Shown: piece after piece, positions 7,969-16,323 of the stretch | Numbering within the stretch: the first letter of the stretch is position 1 | Layout: each line of letters starts with the position of its first letter | NCBI GenBank assembly: GCA_944391495.1 | Contig: CALXTU010000002.1 | Location: 1 to 64,000 of the forward strand | Source: an uncultured Alphaproteobacteria bacterium | Lineage (GTDB): Bacteria > Pseudomonadota > Alphaproteobacteria > RF32 > CAG-239 | DNA: 64,000 nt | Direction: 5' to 3' | Made by a program: the position numbers and the translations under genes | Notes under the pieces: generated by a model | The model's input: the letters and a program-made list of their open reading frames with translations, nothing else | Told to the model about the DNA's origin: nothing | The model's database searches: none

Positions 7969-8454
7969 AGTAAAATTCTCCTAAATTTATCTTATATTAT
8001 CGGGATTTAAGAAAACGTAAAGCCAAAAATATGTAGGGATAACCTGTGACCTAGCTATGTCATAAGTCGTAAAAATATGGCTTACTAAAAAGGGCTAGGA
8101 GATTTTTTTATCTCACGCGTTATAAGGGGCTAGTTGAAAAATAGCCTTTTTTTGAAGATGTACTGTTTAAGCAAAAAAAATTTAAGAGAAAAAGGAAAGC
8201 CAAGATGAAACGGTCGTCCTAGCTATATCCTGCTGATGTTAGCAAAAATAAACTGTCTTCAACGTCAAAAACTTTTATTTTAAGCAAGTTTCAAATCTGA
8301 CTTTTGAATAAATGATAATCCCAAGACCTAACGAGATTCAAACCAACTTAAGTTGTTGAAAAATAAAGGATTGTCATCAAACGAGTTCGGAAAATTCTCC
8401 CAAAATAACATTTTCAAATTTACAACACTCGAACTCAGTTAAGTGCTTGATTTA
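7969..8454. other. Non-coding AT-rich right end of the island
   Basis: I see no gene here. The segment 8244-8275 matches 3084-3115 at 27 of 32 positions. The 18-mer at 8329-8346 resembles the T-arm part of the adjacent tRNA-Glu (8503-8520) at 14 of 18 positions. A short phrase CCTAGCTATRTC occurs twice, near 8051 and 8218. These look like decayed copies of element ends or attachment sites. Confidence 0.4.
8244..8275 (+). repeat. Diverged copy of the sequence at 3084-3115
   Basis: 27 of 32 bases match 3084-3115. Both share a 9-base start (AAAAATAAA), an internal TGTC and a 12-base end (GTCAAAAACTTT). Both are also preceded at short distance by GATGTTA. The left copy overlaps the 3' end of the HUH gene, so this may mark the right limit of a former element. 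Confidence 0.4.
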
Positions 8455-8489
8455 TAAAAGAAAAACGGCAGTTTTTATACCTGCCGTTT
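8455..8489 (-). terminator. Terminator of tRNA-Glu
   Basis: The inverted repeat 8463-8471 / 8481-8489 (AAACGGCAG with CTGCCGTTT) is followed on the minus strand by a T-rich run. It lies directly after the CCA end of the tRNA. Confidence 0.85.
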
Positions 8490-8493
8490 GAAA

Positions 8494-8568
8494 TGGTGAT
8501 CCCAACGGGATTCGAACCCATATTACCACCGTGAAAGGGTGATGTCCTAACCATTAGACGATGGGACC
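8494..8568 (-). tRNA. tRNA-Glu (anticodon TTC)
   Basis: On the minus strand the acceptor arms GGTCCCA and TGGGATC pair, the anticodon loop is CTTTCAC with anticodon TTC, the T loop is TTCGAAT, and CCA is encoded. At 75 bases with CCA it is a complete tRNA. It sits at the border between the AT-rich island and core genes, a usual integration position. Confidence 0.95.
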
Positions 8569-8586
8569 ATCTGAATGACTACCGGA

Positions 8587-8615
8587 TATATAACGGTATT
8601 TTTTGGTGCGGTCAA
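8587..8615 (-). promoter_or_regulatory. Promoter of tRNA-Glu
   Basis: Minus strand: TTGACC, 17-base spacer, TATATA. The -10 box ends 18 bases before the tRNA. The same TTGAC/TATATA form with a 17-base spacer precedes tRNA-Lys. Confidence 0.7.
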
Positions 8616-8643
8616 GTCTTTTTTTATATTAAATGAATTTTTT

Positions 8644-9825
8644 TTATTTTTCTGCCGGAATTTGGTCAAACCAGGGATTTAATACTTTAATCGCCTCGCT
8701 CAGATGTATCAGCTCCAGCCCTTTGGTTTGCATTTGCGGCAGCCATTCCTTTAATGCCGCATAAGTTTGACTTTTGGGGTGGCCGATGGCTATGGCATAG
8801 CCGTTCTTTTTAGCCAGGCGCTCCACTTTATCCAGCTGCCCCAAAATATAGGCCTTATCATTATTGTTATCCAGAAAAACATGGCGGTGCGCATAAGCAA
8901 TGCCGGCCGCGGCAGCCGCCTCTTCCGCCCGAGATTTGGCCGAGGTTTTGGAATCAAGAAAGAACATATTCCTTGCCTTCAACACCTGCATTATCACACT
9001 CATACGGTCAAAATCCTCGGTCAGTTTGCTGCCCATATGGTTATTGATACCCCGGATTCCGGGAAATTTATCCAGCATTGCCTCAAAATTCCGTTTGATT
9101 TCTTCCGGCGTCATTTGCGTCGTCAGAACATCGGGTGCCGCCTCAACCCTGCCCAAGGCCTCCATCGGCGTATGCAACATAATTTCATGCCCGGCCTTTT
9201 GCGCGCTCTCAACCTGCTGACGCAGATTTTTGCCATAGGTCAGAAAGGCCGCCGTCAACGGATAATGAAGGGTTGTGATATCAGCCGTCCGCTTCCGGCT
9301 GATACCCATATCATCAATAATCAAAACCACTTTCGGCGTCTTACCCCAGTAAAGCGGTTTATGCGCCGGAAGAATATGCATATTTTTCATCTTTTGATTT
9401 TTGATGACCACCGGTTCGTCGATAATATCATCCGGCAGTTCTTCTTCATACAGCCGGTCCAGCAAAGTCTGCATACTGCCGTTTACCTCGGGCTGCGTAT
9501 TGCAGCCGTTAAGCGCGATATGCGAAATTTTTTGGCGTAAATCATCATCCAGTTCGCCGGTGTCCATCAAAATGACCTGCGGCTTATTTTCCGCAGGCTC
9601 AATCGACGTGAAACCGCAATCCATTCCCTCGTTGTTCCGGCAAAACTGCTCATAGGCCGACATTGCCGGATCAACGGCCGCAACGGTAGGCTCGGCAGTC
9701 TTTTCCGGCTGCGGGGAACTTTTATGAAAGTATACCGCCAACACCGCCATAATCAAAATCACGGCCAGCAGATGCACTCCTTTAAGCAGCAGGTACTTTA
9801 TCTGTGTCGGCGTCAGTTTGGGCAA
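8644..9825 (-). CDS. Divergent polysaccharide deacetylase family protein (YibQ-like)
   Basis: A 393-aa protein with one N-terminal membrane segment (~residues 14-31) and a periplasmic catalytic-like domain from ~165. The family pattern KVVLIIDDMGISRKRT near its start corresponds to the divergent NodB-fold group (COG2861). HEIMLHTPMEALG and IAIGHPKSQTYAAL are the later conserved blocks, and GINNHMGSKLTED lies between. Its reaction is not established. Family members are linked to envelope maintenance. It begins 4 bp after lysS and is presumably its operon partner. A linker of ~100 residues (40-140) between the membrane anchor and the domain is acidic. Confidence 0.85.
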   Translation of the reverse strand: MPKLTPTQIKYLLLKGVHLLAVILIMAVLAVYFHKSSPQPEKTAEPTVAAVDPAMSAYEQFCRNNEGMDCGFTSIEPAENKPQVILMDTGELDDDLRQKISHIALNGCNTQPEVNGSMQTLLDRLYEEELPDDIIDEPVVIKNQKMKNMHILPAHKPLYWGKTPKVVLIIDDMGISRKRTADITTLHYPLTAAFLTYGKNLRQQVESAQKAGHEIMLHTPMEALGRVEAAPDVLTTQMTPEEIKRNFEAMLDKFPGIRGINNHMGSKLTEDFDRMSVIMQVLKARNMFFLDSKTSAKSRAEEAAAAAGIAYAHRHVFLDNNNDKAYILGQLDKVERLAKKNGYAIAIGHPKSQTYAALKEWLPQMQTKGLELIHLSEAIKVLNPWFDQIPAEK

Positions 9826-9829
9826 AAGA

Positions 9830-11302
9830 CTAGTCTTTCTTTCTCAAAGTCGGAAAAGCAATCACGTCGCGAATGGTCTCGGCACCGGTCAGCAAAATGG
9901 CCAGACGGTCGATGCCCATTCCCATACCGCCGCTCGGCGGAAACCCGTTTTCCAACGCATTAATAAAGTCTTCATCCAGCATTTGCGCCTCGTCATCGCC
10001 TTTTTCACGATCGGCGCACTGAGCCTCAAAACGTTCGCGCTGCTCCAGCGGATTGGAAAGTTCCGAATAGGCACAGCCCATTTCCATTCCGGCGACATAG
10101 GCGTCAAAATGCTCTACCAGCCGCGGATTGGAACGATGCGTTTTGGCCAGCGGCGAAATATCGCGCGGCATATCCATCACCAGTGTCGGCTGAATCAAAT
10201 TGGCCTCCACCCGTTCGTCAAAGACTTCGGAAACGACCTTGCCCCATGAGATGCAGTCCGATGCGTCTATACCGATTGACTTTGCCAGCTCTTTGGCCTC
10301 ATCAACATCTTTTGCCGCCATAAAATCAACGCCGGTGGCTTCTTTGACCAGTTCCAGCATCGACTTTCTGACAAACGGCTGTGCCAGATCGATTTCGGTG
10401 CCGCCGACGGTGATTTTGGTCGTGCCATTTACCGCCTGCGCCACATAGGCCAGCAATGACGGAATCAGCTCGGCCATATCGTTATAATCGGCGTAGGCCT
10501 GATAGGCCTCCAGTGCGGTAAACTCCGGATTGTGGGTTTTATCAACGCCTTCATTGCGGAAGTTGCGGCCGATTTCAAAAACACGGTCAAAGCCGCCGAC
10601 AACCAGCTTTTTCAAATACAATTCCGGGGCAATGCGCAAAAACAAATCCATATCCAGGGCATTGTGATGGGTTATGAAAGGTTTGGCATTGGCGCCACCC
10701 ATAATCGGATGCAGCATCGGGGTTTCGACCTCAAGAAAACCATGCTCCTCAAAATACCGGCGGATAGCCGACGTAATTGCGCAGCGCTTGCGGTAAATTT
10801 CTTTGCTCTCGTCATTCATGATAAAATCGACATAACGCTGGCGATAGCGCGCGTCCACATCGGTCAGGCCGTGGAATTTTTCCGGCAGCGGCTGCAATGA
10901 CTTGCCGATGATGTCAAACTTCTCGGCGGCTATCGACAATTCTCCGCGCGGCGTGCGGCGGATATAGCCCGAAACACCGACAATATCGCCGACATCAAGA
11001 TTTTTCAGCCGGGCAGTGTCTTCTTCCGGCAAATGGTTTTTATGGCAAAAGGCCTGGATTTTGCCGCTTTGATCTTTAATGTCAATAAACATACCGCTGT
11101 TGCGTACGGCCATGGCACGGCCGGCAACAGTAACCCGGTCTTCGGTATCGGTTCCGGGCGGCAGTTCTTTGTATTTTTCCTGCAAGTCCGCGGCATAAGC
11201 ATCCGGCTTAAAACAATAAGGATACGGATTATAGCCCTTTTCCTGAAGATTTTTGAGCTTAACCAGGCGGGATTCCCGGTGAATGTTTGTTTCTGTGGTC
11301 AT
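9830..11302 (-). CDS. lysS: Lysyl-tRNA synthetase, class II
   Basis: The 490-aa protein charges tRNA-Lys with lysine in the cytoplasm. An N-terminal OB-fold anticodon-binding domain (~55-160, containing [20 protein letters not shown]) is followed by the class II catalytic core. Motif 2 is [15 protein letters not shown] and motif 3 is [15 protein letters not shown]. The length is normal for bacterial LysS. The start is supported by tight agreement with family N termini ([20 protein letters not shown]). It is divergent from lexA, with ~200 bp between them, and is followed closely by the deacetylase gene. Confidence 0.97.
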   Translation of the reverse strand: MTTETNIHRESRLVKLKNLQEKGYNPYPYCFKPDAYAADLQEKYKELPPGTDTEDRVTVAGRAMAVRNSGMFIDIKDQSGKIQAFCHKNHLPEEDTARLKNLDVGDIVGVSGYIRRTPRGELSIAAEKFDIIGKSLQPLPEKFHGLTDVDARYRQRYVDFIMNDESKEIYRKRCAITSAIRRYFEEHGFLEVETPMLHPIMGGANAKPFITHHNALDMDLFLRIAPELYLKKLVVGGFDRVFEIGRNFRNEGVDKTHNPEFTALEAYQAYADYNDMAELIPSLLAYVAQAVNGTTKITVGGTEIDLAQPFVRKSMLELVKEATGVDFMAAKDVDEAKELAKSIGIDASDCISWGKVVSEVFDERVEANLIQPTLVMDMPRDISPLAKTHRSNPRLVEHFDAYVAGMEMGCAYSELSNPLEQRERFEAQCADREKGDDEAQMLDEDFINALENGFPPSGGMGMGIDRLAILLTGAETIRDVIAFPTLRKKD

Positions 11303-11437
11303 AGATATTTCCTTAATTTTTTAAATACGCAATTATCCATAACTATACGCACAAGCAAAAAATTTTTCAATAAATATTTCCCGTCGGCCGTTTTTTGTTA
11401 ATTTTACATCGGCTGATGCCGGAAAACGAATTTTTTA

Positions 11438-11466
11438 TTGACACGCTTGAAGAACTAAAGTAGAAC
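11438..11466 (+). promoter_or_regulatory. lexA promoter with SOS box
   Basis: TTGACA (11438-11443), a 17-base spacer and TAGAAC (11461-11466) form the promoter. GAAC-N7-GAAC at 11452-11466 is the reverse complement of the alphaproteobacterial SOS box GTTC-N7-GTTC. Its right half is the -10 box itself, so bound LexA would block polymerase and repress its own gene. Confidence 0.8.
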
Positions 11467-11501
11467 ACTTATATACAGTCATAACGTTACGGAGAAAACG
11501 A

Positions 11502-12158
11502 ATGCTCACCCCAAAGCAGTATAAGCTTTTGATATTTATCAACAAAACCATTAAAGAAACCGGCTGCTGTCCGTCGTTTGACGAGATGAAAAACGCCCTC
11601 GGGTTAAAATCAAAGTCCGGTATTCATGCCCTGATTGATGCTTTGGTCGAGCGCAATTTCTTGCGCAAATTGCCGCACAAAGCCCGGGCGCTTGAAGTTT
11701 TGCGACTGCCGAAACTGAAGCCGTCAAGCATTATCGCCGAAGAAAAAGCCCGCGAGGAAGCATTGGCCGGCTCAACCATTGAAGTGCCGCTTTACGGTAA
11801 AATTGCCGCCGGAACCCCGATTGAGGCCATTGCCAACGAAACCGAAAAGGTCAATATTCCGCTGAATATGATCCGCGGCGGCGAATATTATGCTCTGACG
11901 ATTGAAGGCGACTCGATGATTGAGGCCGGAATTATGAACGGCGACACGGTTATCATCAAAAGAAGCGACACTGCCCGCAACGGCGACATTGTCGTCGCGC
12001 TGGTCGATGATTGCGAGGCCACGCTGAAGCAAATCAAAAAAGACGGCCGCGATGTTTTGCTGATTCCCAAAAACAGCGCTTATGAAACACGCCGCCTGCC
12101 GGCAGAACGCGTTAAGATACAGGGTATCTTAAGTTCATTGATTAGAACTTATCATTAA
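11502..12158 (+). CDS. lexA: LexA SOS repressor
   Basis: The 218-aa protein represses SOS genes until RecA filaments trigger self-cleavage. An N-terminal winged helix (~1-65, LTPKQYKLLIFINKTIKETG) binds DNA. The cleavage site is Ala-Gly in YGKIAAGTPIEAI (~residues 100-112). The catalytic serine is in EGDSMIEAGI and the lysine in CEATLKQIKKDG. The linker between the domains (~70-95) is Glu/Ala-rich, as in other alphaproteobacterial LexA proteins. GGAG precedes the ATG at normal distance. The SOS box just upstream shows autoregulation. Confidence 0.96.
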   Translation: MLTPKQYKLLIFINKTIKETGCCPSFDEMKNALGLKSKSGIHALIDALVERNFLRKLPHKARALEVLRLPKLKPSSIIAEEKAREEALAGSTIEVPLYGKIAAGTPIEAIANETEKVNIPLNMIRGGEYYALTIEGDSMIEAGIMNGDTVIIKRSDTARNGDIVVALVDDCEATLKQIKKDGRDVLLIPKNSAYETRRLPAERVKIQGILSSLIRTYH

Positions 12159-12219
12159 TTGAAAAAGATTGCGGCACCGCTTATCTGTTGAAGTGTTCAA
12201 TCTTTAACGGAGGCGCAAA

Positions 12220-12639
12220 ATGGATGAGTTCGGTAAAGTTGCTTTTGTATTAATCATTATGGTTTTGTTGTTTGCCTGCGCCACACCGCAGGGCTATGAT
12301 AAAAAACTCAACTCTTTTCTCGGTGCGTCGGAAGCCGATATTATCAAAAACTTCGGCCGGCCGTCGGCAATTAAAATCCTTGACGACAATACCGTTATTC
12401 TGGCCTATACCAAAGTTGACGATGTCTTTGTACCGTCGGAATTCTACACCTATCAGCAAGGCGATGAAGTATACGGTCAGGACGGTCTGTTTTCGCCGTT
12501 TTTAAGCACTTATTTATTCTCCAATAATCCGGGCGATATCGGCTATGAGGCTGATTACATCTGCAAAACTTTGTTTTTACTACAGAATGATAAAGTAACA
12601 GCCTGGAGATGGCAGGGCAATAATTGCGTGGCACCATAA
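12220..12639 (+). CDS. Small lipoprotein, possibly SmpA/OmlA-like
   Basis: The 139-aa product begins with a hydrophobic stretch ending in VLLFAC, an acceptable lipobox with the lipid cysteine at ~20, followed by a short linker. Residues ~30-60 (LNSFLGASEADIIKNFGRPS) resemble the start of the SmpA/OmlA/BamE fold, in which a small domain follows a lipid anchor. The region contains no membrane spans after the signal. CGGAGG lies 6 bases before the ATG. The gene is 61 bp after lexA and on the same strand. A role at the outer or inner membrane is likely; no specific function can be assigned. Confidence 0.65.
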   Translation: MDEFGKVAFVLIIMVLLFACATPQGYDKKLNSFLGASEADIIKNFGRPSAIKILDDNTVILAYTKVDDVFVPSEFYTYQQGDEVYGQDGLFSPFLSTYLFSNNPGDIGYEADYICKTLFLLQNDKVTAWRWQGNNCVAP

Positions 12640-12650
12640 AAAATTGTCCA

Positions 12651-12770
12651 ATGCCCAAAATATCTGCTCCGGCTAAACCAAATGTTAACCAAAGTCTGAT
12701 TGACTCAATCGTAACGACAGCGGCAGAACGGCGAGTCGTAAAAAAATCCAGTACCGGATCAAACAAATAA
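12651..12770 (+). CDS. Possible small basic protein, 39 aa
   Basis: A frame of 39 codons from ATG 12651 to TAA 12768-12770 gives a product rich in Ser, Thr, Ala and Lys (MPKISAPAKPNVNQSLIDSI...). It fits between the lipoprotein gene and ftsB without overlap, and its codon use resembles its neighbours. No clear ribosome site is visible, so it may be a chance frame. Confidence 0.3.
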   Translation: MPKISAPAKPNVNQSLIDSIVTTAAERRVVKKSSTGSNK

Positions 12771-12790
12771 AAAGAAAAAGGCGTTATGGC

Positions 12791-13105
12791 ATGGGATTGG
12801 ACCTTCAACGGAAATTCAGACAATACTGGTTGGTACTGATCAGCGGTTTTATCATTGTTTATTTCGGATTTCACAGTTTTTGCGGCGAAAGAAATATTTA
12901 TCGCTATTTTGCGCTGAAGCAGGAAATCGCCAAAGCACAGGAAACCGCGCAAAAATACGCCTTACAAAAACAAAAACTGCAGCGCAAGGTGCAGCATTTG
13001 TCGGATATCAGCCTGGATATTGACCTGTTGGACGAACGGGCCCGGGTGGTATTGAATATGGCGGCAGATGACGAATTTGTTATTTTAGATAAAGATATAG
13101 ACTAA
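12791..13105 (+). CDS. ftsB: Septum formation initiator (FtsB/DivIC family)
   Basis: The 104-aa protein has the standard layout: a short cytoplasmic start, one membrane span (~12-30, WLVLISGFIIVYFGFH), a periplasmic coiled coil (~35-75, LKQEIAKAQETAQKYALQKQ) and the short conserved tail with LLDERARVVLNM. FtsB joins FtsL and FtsQ to activate septal wall synthesis at division. The start at 12791 is preceded by AAAAAGG. In many Alphaproteobacteria the gene follows eno; here it stands near lexA. Confidence 0.85.
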   Translation: MGLDLQRKFRQYWLVLISGFIIVYFGFHSFCGERNIYRYFALKQEIAKAQETAQKYALQKQKLQRKVQHLSDISLDIDLLDERARVVLNMAADDEFVILDKDID

Positions 13106-13172
13106 ATTTGTCAAAAAAAATCTTGAACCGGATAAAAAATGTGATATAAAGTGAATATTCACATAAATTTTT

Positions 13173-13529
13173 ATGCCTATGGATATTAATTTATCGCTGT
13201 CCTTTTTCGCCGATTTGCTCAGGACAGATGAAAAAAATCTGAATTATACCATTATCCGGCGAAAGAATAATGGTATCGTCAAGAGGCATCCCGGATTAAC
13301 CGTTGAAGGGATTGACAAATATGCCTTTGATCTGTACGAAGGGAGATTTATCAAACTCGGGAATTTCGGAAACGGCAGCGTATCTCTGGAAAAGAGAACC
13401 GACATTGTCAAAAAAGATGACGGCGGTCTTATTTTCTGGGATAAGTTCGGTCACATGATTGATTATACGGTAGCCGATTTCCGAAAAGTTTATAATTTCC
13501 GGTTTGTTAATCCGGCTTTGTATGAGTAA
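13173..13529 (+). CDS. Hypothetical protein, 118 aa
   Basis: No family is recognised. The product is soluble, without signal or membrane segment, and seems to alternate beta strands and turns in its second half (GNFGNGSVSLEKRTDIVKKD, then GLIFWDKFGHMIDYTVADF). An alternative start at 13179 drops two residues. The leader contains the palindrome GTGAATATTCAC at about 13151-13162, which could be an operator. A strong bidirectional terminator follows it. Confidence 0.55.
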   Translation: MPMDINLSLSFFADLLRTDEKNLNYTIIRRKNNGIVKRHPGLTVEGIDKYAFDLYEGRFIKLGNFGNGSVSLEKRTDIVKKDDGGLIFWDKFGHMIDYTVADFRKVYNFRFVNPALYE

Positions 13530-13530
13530 A

Positions 13531-13575
13531 AACATCAGGGTTTCCGCTTTAGCCGAAACCCTGATGTTTTTTTTT
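13531..13575. terminator. Terminator between converging genes
   Basis: A perfect 14-bp stem (13531-13544 with 13554-13567) and a run of about ten T follow the 118-aa gene. It ends 7 bp before the murE stop on the other strand. On the minus strand the stem is followed by TTTTTAC, so it may serve both genes. Confidence 0.9.
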
Positions 13576-13581
13576 ATTCAG

Positions 13582-14991
13582 CTAAATATTTTTCAGCACC
13601 TCTTCATGATCGCTGAAATGATGTATCTCGCCCTTGACATATTGACCGGTTTCATGGCCCTTACCCGCCAGAACCAGCACATCGCCGGGCAGCAGATTAT
13701 CCATTGCCATTTTTATGGCTTTGGCACGGTCGGCAATATTATAGGCGCCGGGACAAGCCGGCATGATTTCGTTGCGGATATCTTCGGCTTCTTCAAAACG
13801 GGGATTATCATCGGTTACATAAACGACATCGGCCAGATCATGCGCTATCCTGCCCATCAACGGACGTTTGCCCTTGTCGCGATTACCGCCGCAGCCGAAA
13901 ACGACCTGCAACCGGCCGGCCGTATGCGGCCGCAAAGCTTTCAGGACATTTTCCAGACCGTCGGGCGTATGGGCATAATCAATATACACGGCGGCGCCGT
14001 TGGCGGTATGAGCGACCAGCTCCAGCCGGCCTTTGGCACCTTTGATATCGCCGATATAATGAATGACTTCATCCGGCAAACCGGTCAAAGCGGCCAGAAT
14101 TCCCAGGGCACAAAGGACATTCATCGCCTGAAATTCGCCGACCAGCGGAATATCTATTGTCTTCGGCCGGCCGAAATACTCAATTTCCAGTCTTTGCCCG
14201 TGCGGTAGCGGCGTTGATTGCAGCAGTTTGATATCCTGTCCGTTAAATCCGTAAGAAATAATTTTTTGTCCGCGTTGCTCACAAACGGCCACAATCCGGC
14301 CGAATGATTCGATGTCCGCATTCAAAACGGCCGTACCGCCCTCTTTCAAATTGTGACGGAACAAAATCATTTTGGCATTAAAATAGTCTTCAAAAGTTTT
14401 GTGATAATCCAGATGATCTCTGGTCAGGTTGGTAAAACCGGCAACCTCAAAACTCAATGCCGCCAACCGCCCCTGATGCAGCCCGTGGCTGGAGGCCTCC
14501 ATGATTGTGTAAGCAAAGCCCTCGCCGGCCAGTTCTTTCAACTCACGATGGATGCTGACGCAGTTCGGCGTGGTGTTGGGCGACGGTATCGGCGCATCAT
14601 TACCCTTAATCAGTCCCAAAGTGCCGATACTGGCGGCTTTATAGCCCATCATGGTTAAAACCTGACGGACAAAATCGGCAATAGACGTTTTGCCGTTGGT
14701 TCCGGTAACGGCTGCCAGATGCGGAGGCATGGCATTGCCGAAGAATGCCGATACCGCTTTGGCATAGGCATAGGCCGGATCCGACGAGCGGATAACGATG
14801 ACATTATCCGGAATATTACCGGCATAATCCTGCGCTACGATAACGGCTGCGGCGCCTTTGGCCGCGGCATCGGCGACATAATCACCGTTGACGGCGCCAA
14901 ACAAGAAACCCGGTTTTACCTCCCGAGAATCAGCAGTAACCCCCTTGATTTCGGCATCTTGCGCCGTATTGACCAATTTACTCAGCTTCAT
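13582..14991 (-). CDS. murE: UDP-N-acetylmuramoyl-tripeptide synthetase (meso-diaminopimelate ligase)
   Basis: The 469-aa protein adds meso-diaminopimelate to UDP-MurNAc-L-Ala-D-Glu in peptidoglycan synthesis. VTGTNGKTSIADFVRQVL (~95-112) is the ATP-binding loop, MEASSHGLHQGRL follows in the central domain, and DNPRFEEA in the C-terminal domain is the signature that selects meso-diaminopimelate over lysine. The other Mur domains are visible in order and the length is typical. It stands alone here, away from a dcw cluster. The start is supported by similarity of MKLSKLV...IKGVTADSREVKPG to family N termini. Confidence 0.96.
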   Translation of the reverse strand: MKLSKLVNTAQDAEIKGVTADSREVKPGFLFGAVNGDYVADAAAKGAAAVIVAQDYAGNIPDNVIVIRSSDPAYAYAKAVSAFFGNAMPPHLAAVTGTNGKTSIADFVRQVLTMMGYKAASIGTLGLIKGNDAPIPSPNTTPNCVSIHRELKELAGEGFAYTIMEASSHGLHQGRLAALSFEVAGFTNLTRDHLDYHKTFEDYFNAKMILFRHNLKEGGTAVLNADIESFGRIVAVCEQRGQKIISYGFNGQDIKLLQSTPLPHGQRLEIEYFGRPKTIDIPLVGEFQAMNVLCALGILAALTGLPDEVIHYIGDIKGAKGRLELVAHTANGAAVYIDYAHTPDGLENVLKALRPHTAGRLQVVFGCGGNRDKGKRPLMGRIAHDLADVVYVTDDNPRFEEAEDIRNEIMPACPGAYNIADRAKAIKMAMDNLLPGDVLVLAGKGHETGQYVKGEIHHFSDHEEVLKNI

Positions 14992-15104
14992 TACTTAATC
15001 CTTATTGTTAAAAATATATTTTATTATTAAGTAAAATCTCTAAAAAAGTATTTAATTTTTAACAATTATCCGCTAGTATTTCTTCATACGGAGAAAGGAA
15101 GACA

Positions 15105-15572
15105 ATGAAATATAAATTTTTAGCATTATCGGCAGCTCTCTTATTTGCCTCGGCCGCCAAAGCCGGCGATCTTTATTTGTTTTACCACGCCGCGAGCGAT
15201 AATCTGAACGAGCTTGGTATTACCGCGGACGAAACCGCCGATGTTTTTGACGGAGAATTCGGCCCCGCCTCAGACGAACTGCCTTTGGAAGTAAAATTTG
15301 ACGACTTTTATGTGGCCAAATATCCGGATCAAAGTTTTGTGTTTATTCTGAACGCACCTTTTAATTGCGGCCAGCTTGGTTGCAATACCATTGTCTTTGC
15401 CCGTGACGATGACGGCAAATTATATGAACAGGATTCCGTCAAGCCCGTTAAATGTAAAATCTATGATACGGACAAATTGCTTTGTACCGAGGGCGGTTAT
15501 AAGCCGGATATTAAGCAACCGGCAAAACCCAAGAAAAAGATTTTGCATTTTCCGGCACCGGCAGAACAATAA
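15105..15572 (+). CDS. Exported hypothetical protein, 155 aa
   Basis: A classical signal peptide (MKYKFLALSAALLFASAAKA) is followed by an acidic domain with three or four cysteines (FNCGQLGCN, KCKIYD, LLCTEGG) that could form disulfides in the periplasm. The C terminus is basic and proline-rich. GGAGAAAGGAAG precedes the ATG. No family is recognised. It lies just upstream of another exported protein, a cysteine-rich lipoprotein, on the same strand. Confidence 0.7.
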   Translation: MKYKFLALSAALLFASAAKAGDLYLFYHAASDNLNELGITADETADVFDGEFGPASDELPLEVKFDDFYVAKYPDQSFVFILNAPFNCGQLGCNTIVFARDDDGKLYEQDSVKPVKCKIYDTDKLLCTEGGYKPDIKQPAKPKKKILHFPAPAEQ

Positions 15573-15711
15573 GAAGCTGCCTTTGCCGTTCTTTTTTACA
15601 AAAATGACAAAAATAGAAAAAAAGCTTGATTTTTTATATAAAAAGTATATATTAAACGAAAATTACGATATTTTGGACAAAAGTCGATCATTCTTACTGA
15701 AGGGGATTAAT

Positions 15712-16197
15712 ATGAAAAAGTTACTCATCATTGCTCTAACGGCGGTTGTTTCGGCCTGCGCCTGTTTTCAATGCGATGAAGAAACACCGACGACAACTTA
15801 CCGCGTTACCAGACCGGCCAAACAAGATTGCGATTATTTTGACGGCAGAACCTGCTACCGCTATGTTTACAGAAAGGTTGAACGTCCGGTTGCCCAACCG
15901 ATTCGTTATCGCGAATCCCGCCCGCAACCGCCTTGCCAGCCCGTTCAGGTTGTTTGTGCTCAACCGGCCTGCGGAACCTGCAACTCTTGCGGAACCTGCA
16001 ATCCTTGTGAAACAACCGTCCGCGAAACCCGTGAACCGGTAGAAGTCGTTTACAAAAAGACCACTTATAAAACCGTTTATGAACCGAAGACCTATTCTCA
16101 GGTCAGCTATGAGAAGGCCCCTTATAATTCCGTAGCGCAGCCTGAGCAAATAGAGGTTGTTGGCGATGAAAAAATTCTCCTCAATGAAGTCAAATAA
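15712..16197 (+). CDS. Cysteine-rich lipoprotein, 161 aa
   Basis: AAGGGGATTAAT precedes ATG 15712, a better start than any upstream one in this frame. The signal MKKLLIIALTAVVSAC ends in a lipobox with Cys16. The middle contains CYRYVYRKVERP and Gln/Pro-rich text, then a cluster CGTCNSCGTCNPC near residues 84-96. The last third alternates Tyr, Lys, Thr and Val (VYKKTTYKTVYEPKTYSQV), which suggests a stalk or coat-like segment. Function is unknown; a lipid-anchored surface or spacer protein with structural or metal-binding cysteines is plausible. Confidence 0.65.
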   Translation: MKKLLIIALTAVVSACACFQCDEETPTTTYRVTRPAKQDCDYFDGRTCYRYVYRKVERPVAQPIRYRESRPQPPCQPVQVVCAQPACGTCNSCGTCNPCETTVRETREPVEVVYKKTTYKTVYEPKTYSQVSYEKAPYNSVAQPEQIEVVGDEKILLNEVK

Positions 16198-16216
16198 ACC
16201 TCTATAACCCCATCTG

Positions 16217-16244
16217 CCCGCCTTAGACGATAAGGCGGGTTTTT
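16217..16244 (+). terminator. Terminator after the cysteine-rich lipoprotein gene
   Basis: An 8-bp perfect stem, CCCGCCTT with AAGGCGGG (16217-16224 and 16232-16239), is followed by five T. Confidence 0.9.
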
Positions 16245-16323
16245 GTTTGGCATAAAATAATTTTGCGGTTGCGAAAAGCCTGCGGAAGGCGCATACTCTG
16301 ATACGAGATACGAAAGGAACGTC

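Noticed and set aside
8767..9540. 257-aa plus-strand open frame
   Set aside because: It is antisense to the polysaccharide deacetylase gene, which has clear family motifs; the frame is a shadow.
13504..14208. 234-aa plus-strand frame
   Set aside because: It is antisense to murE and crosses a strong terminator.
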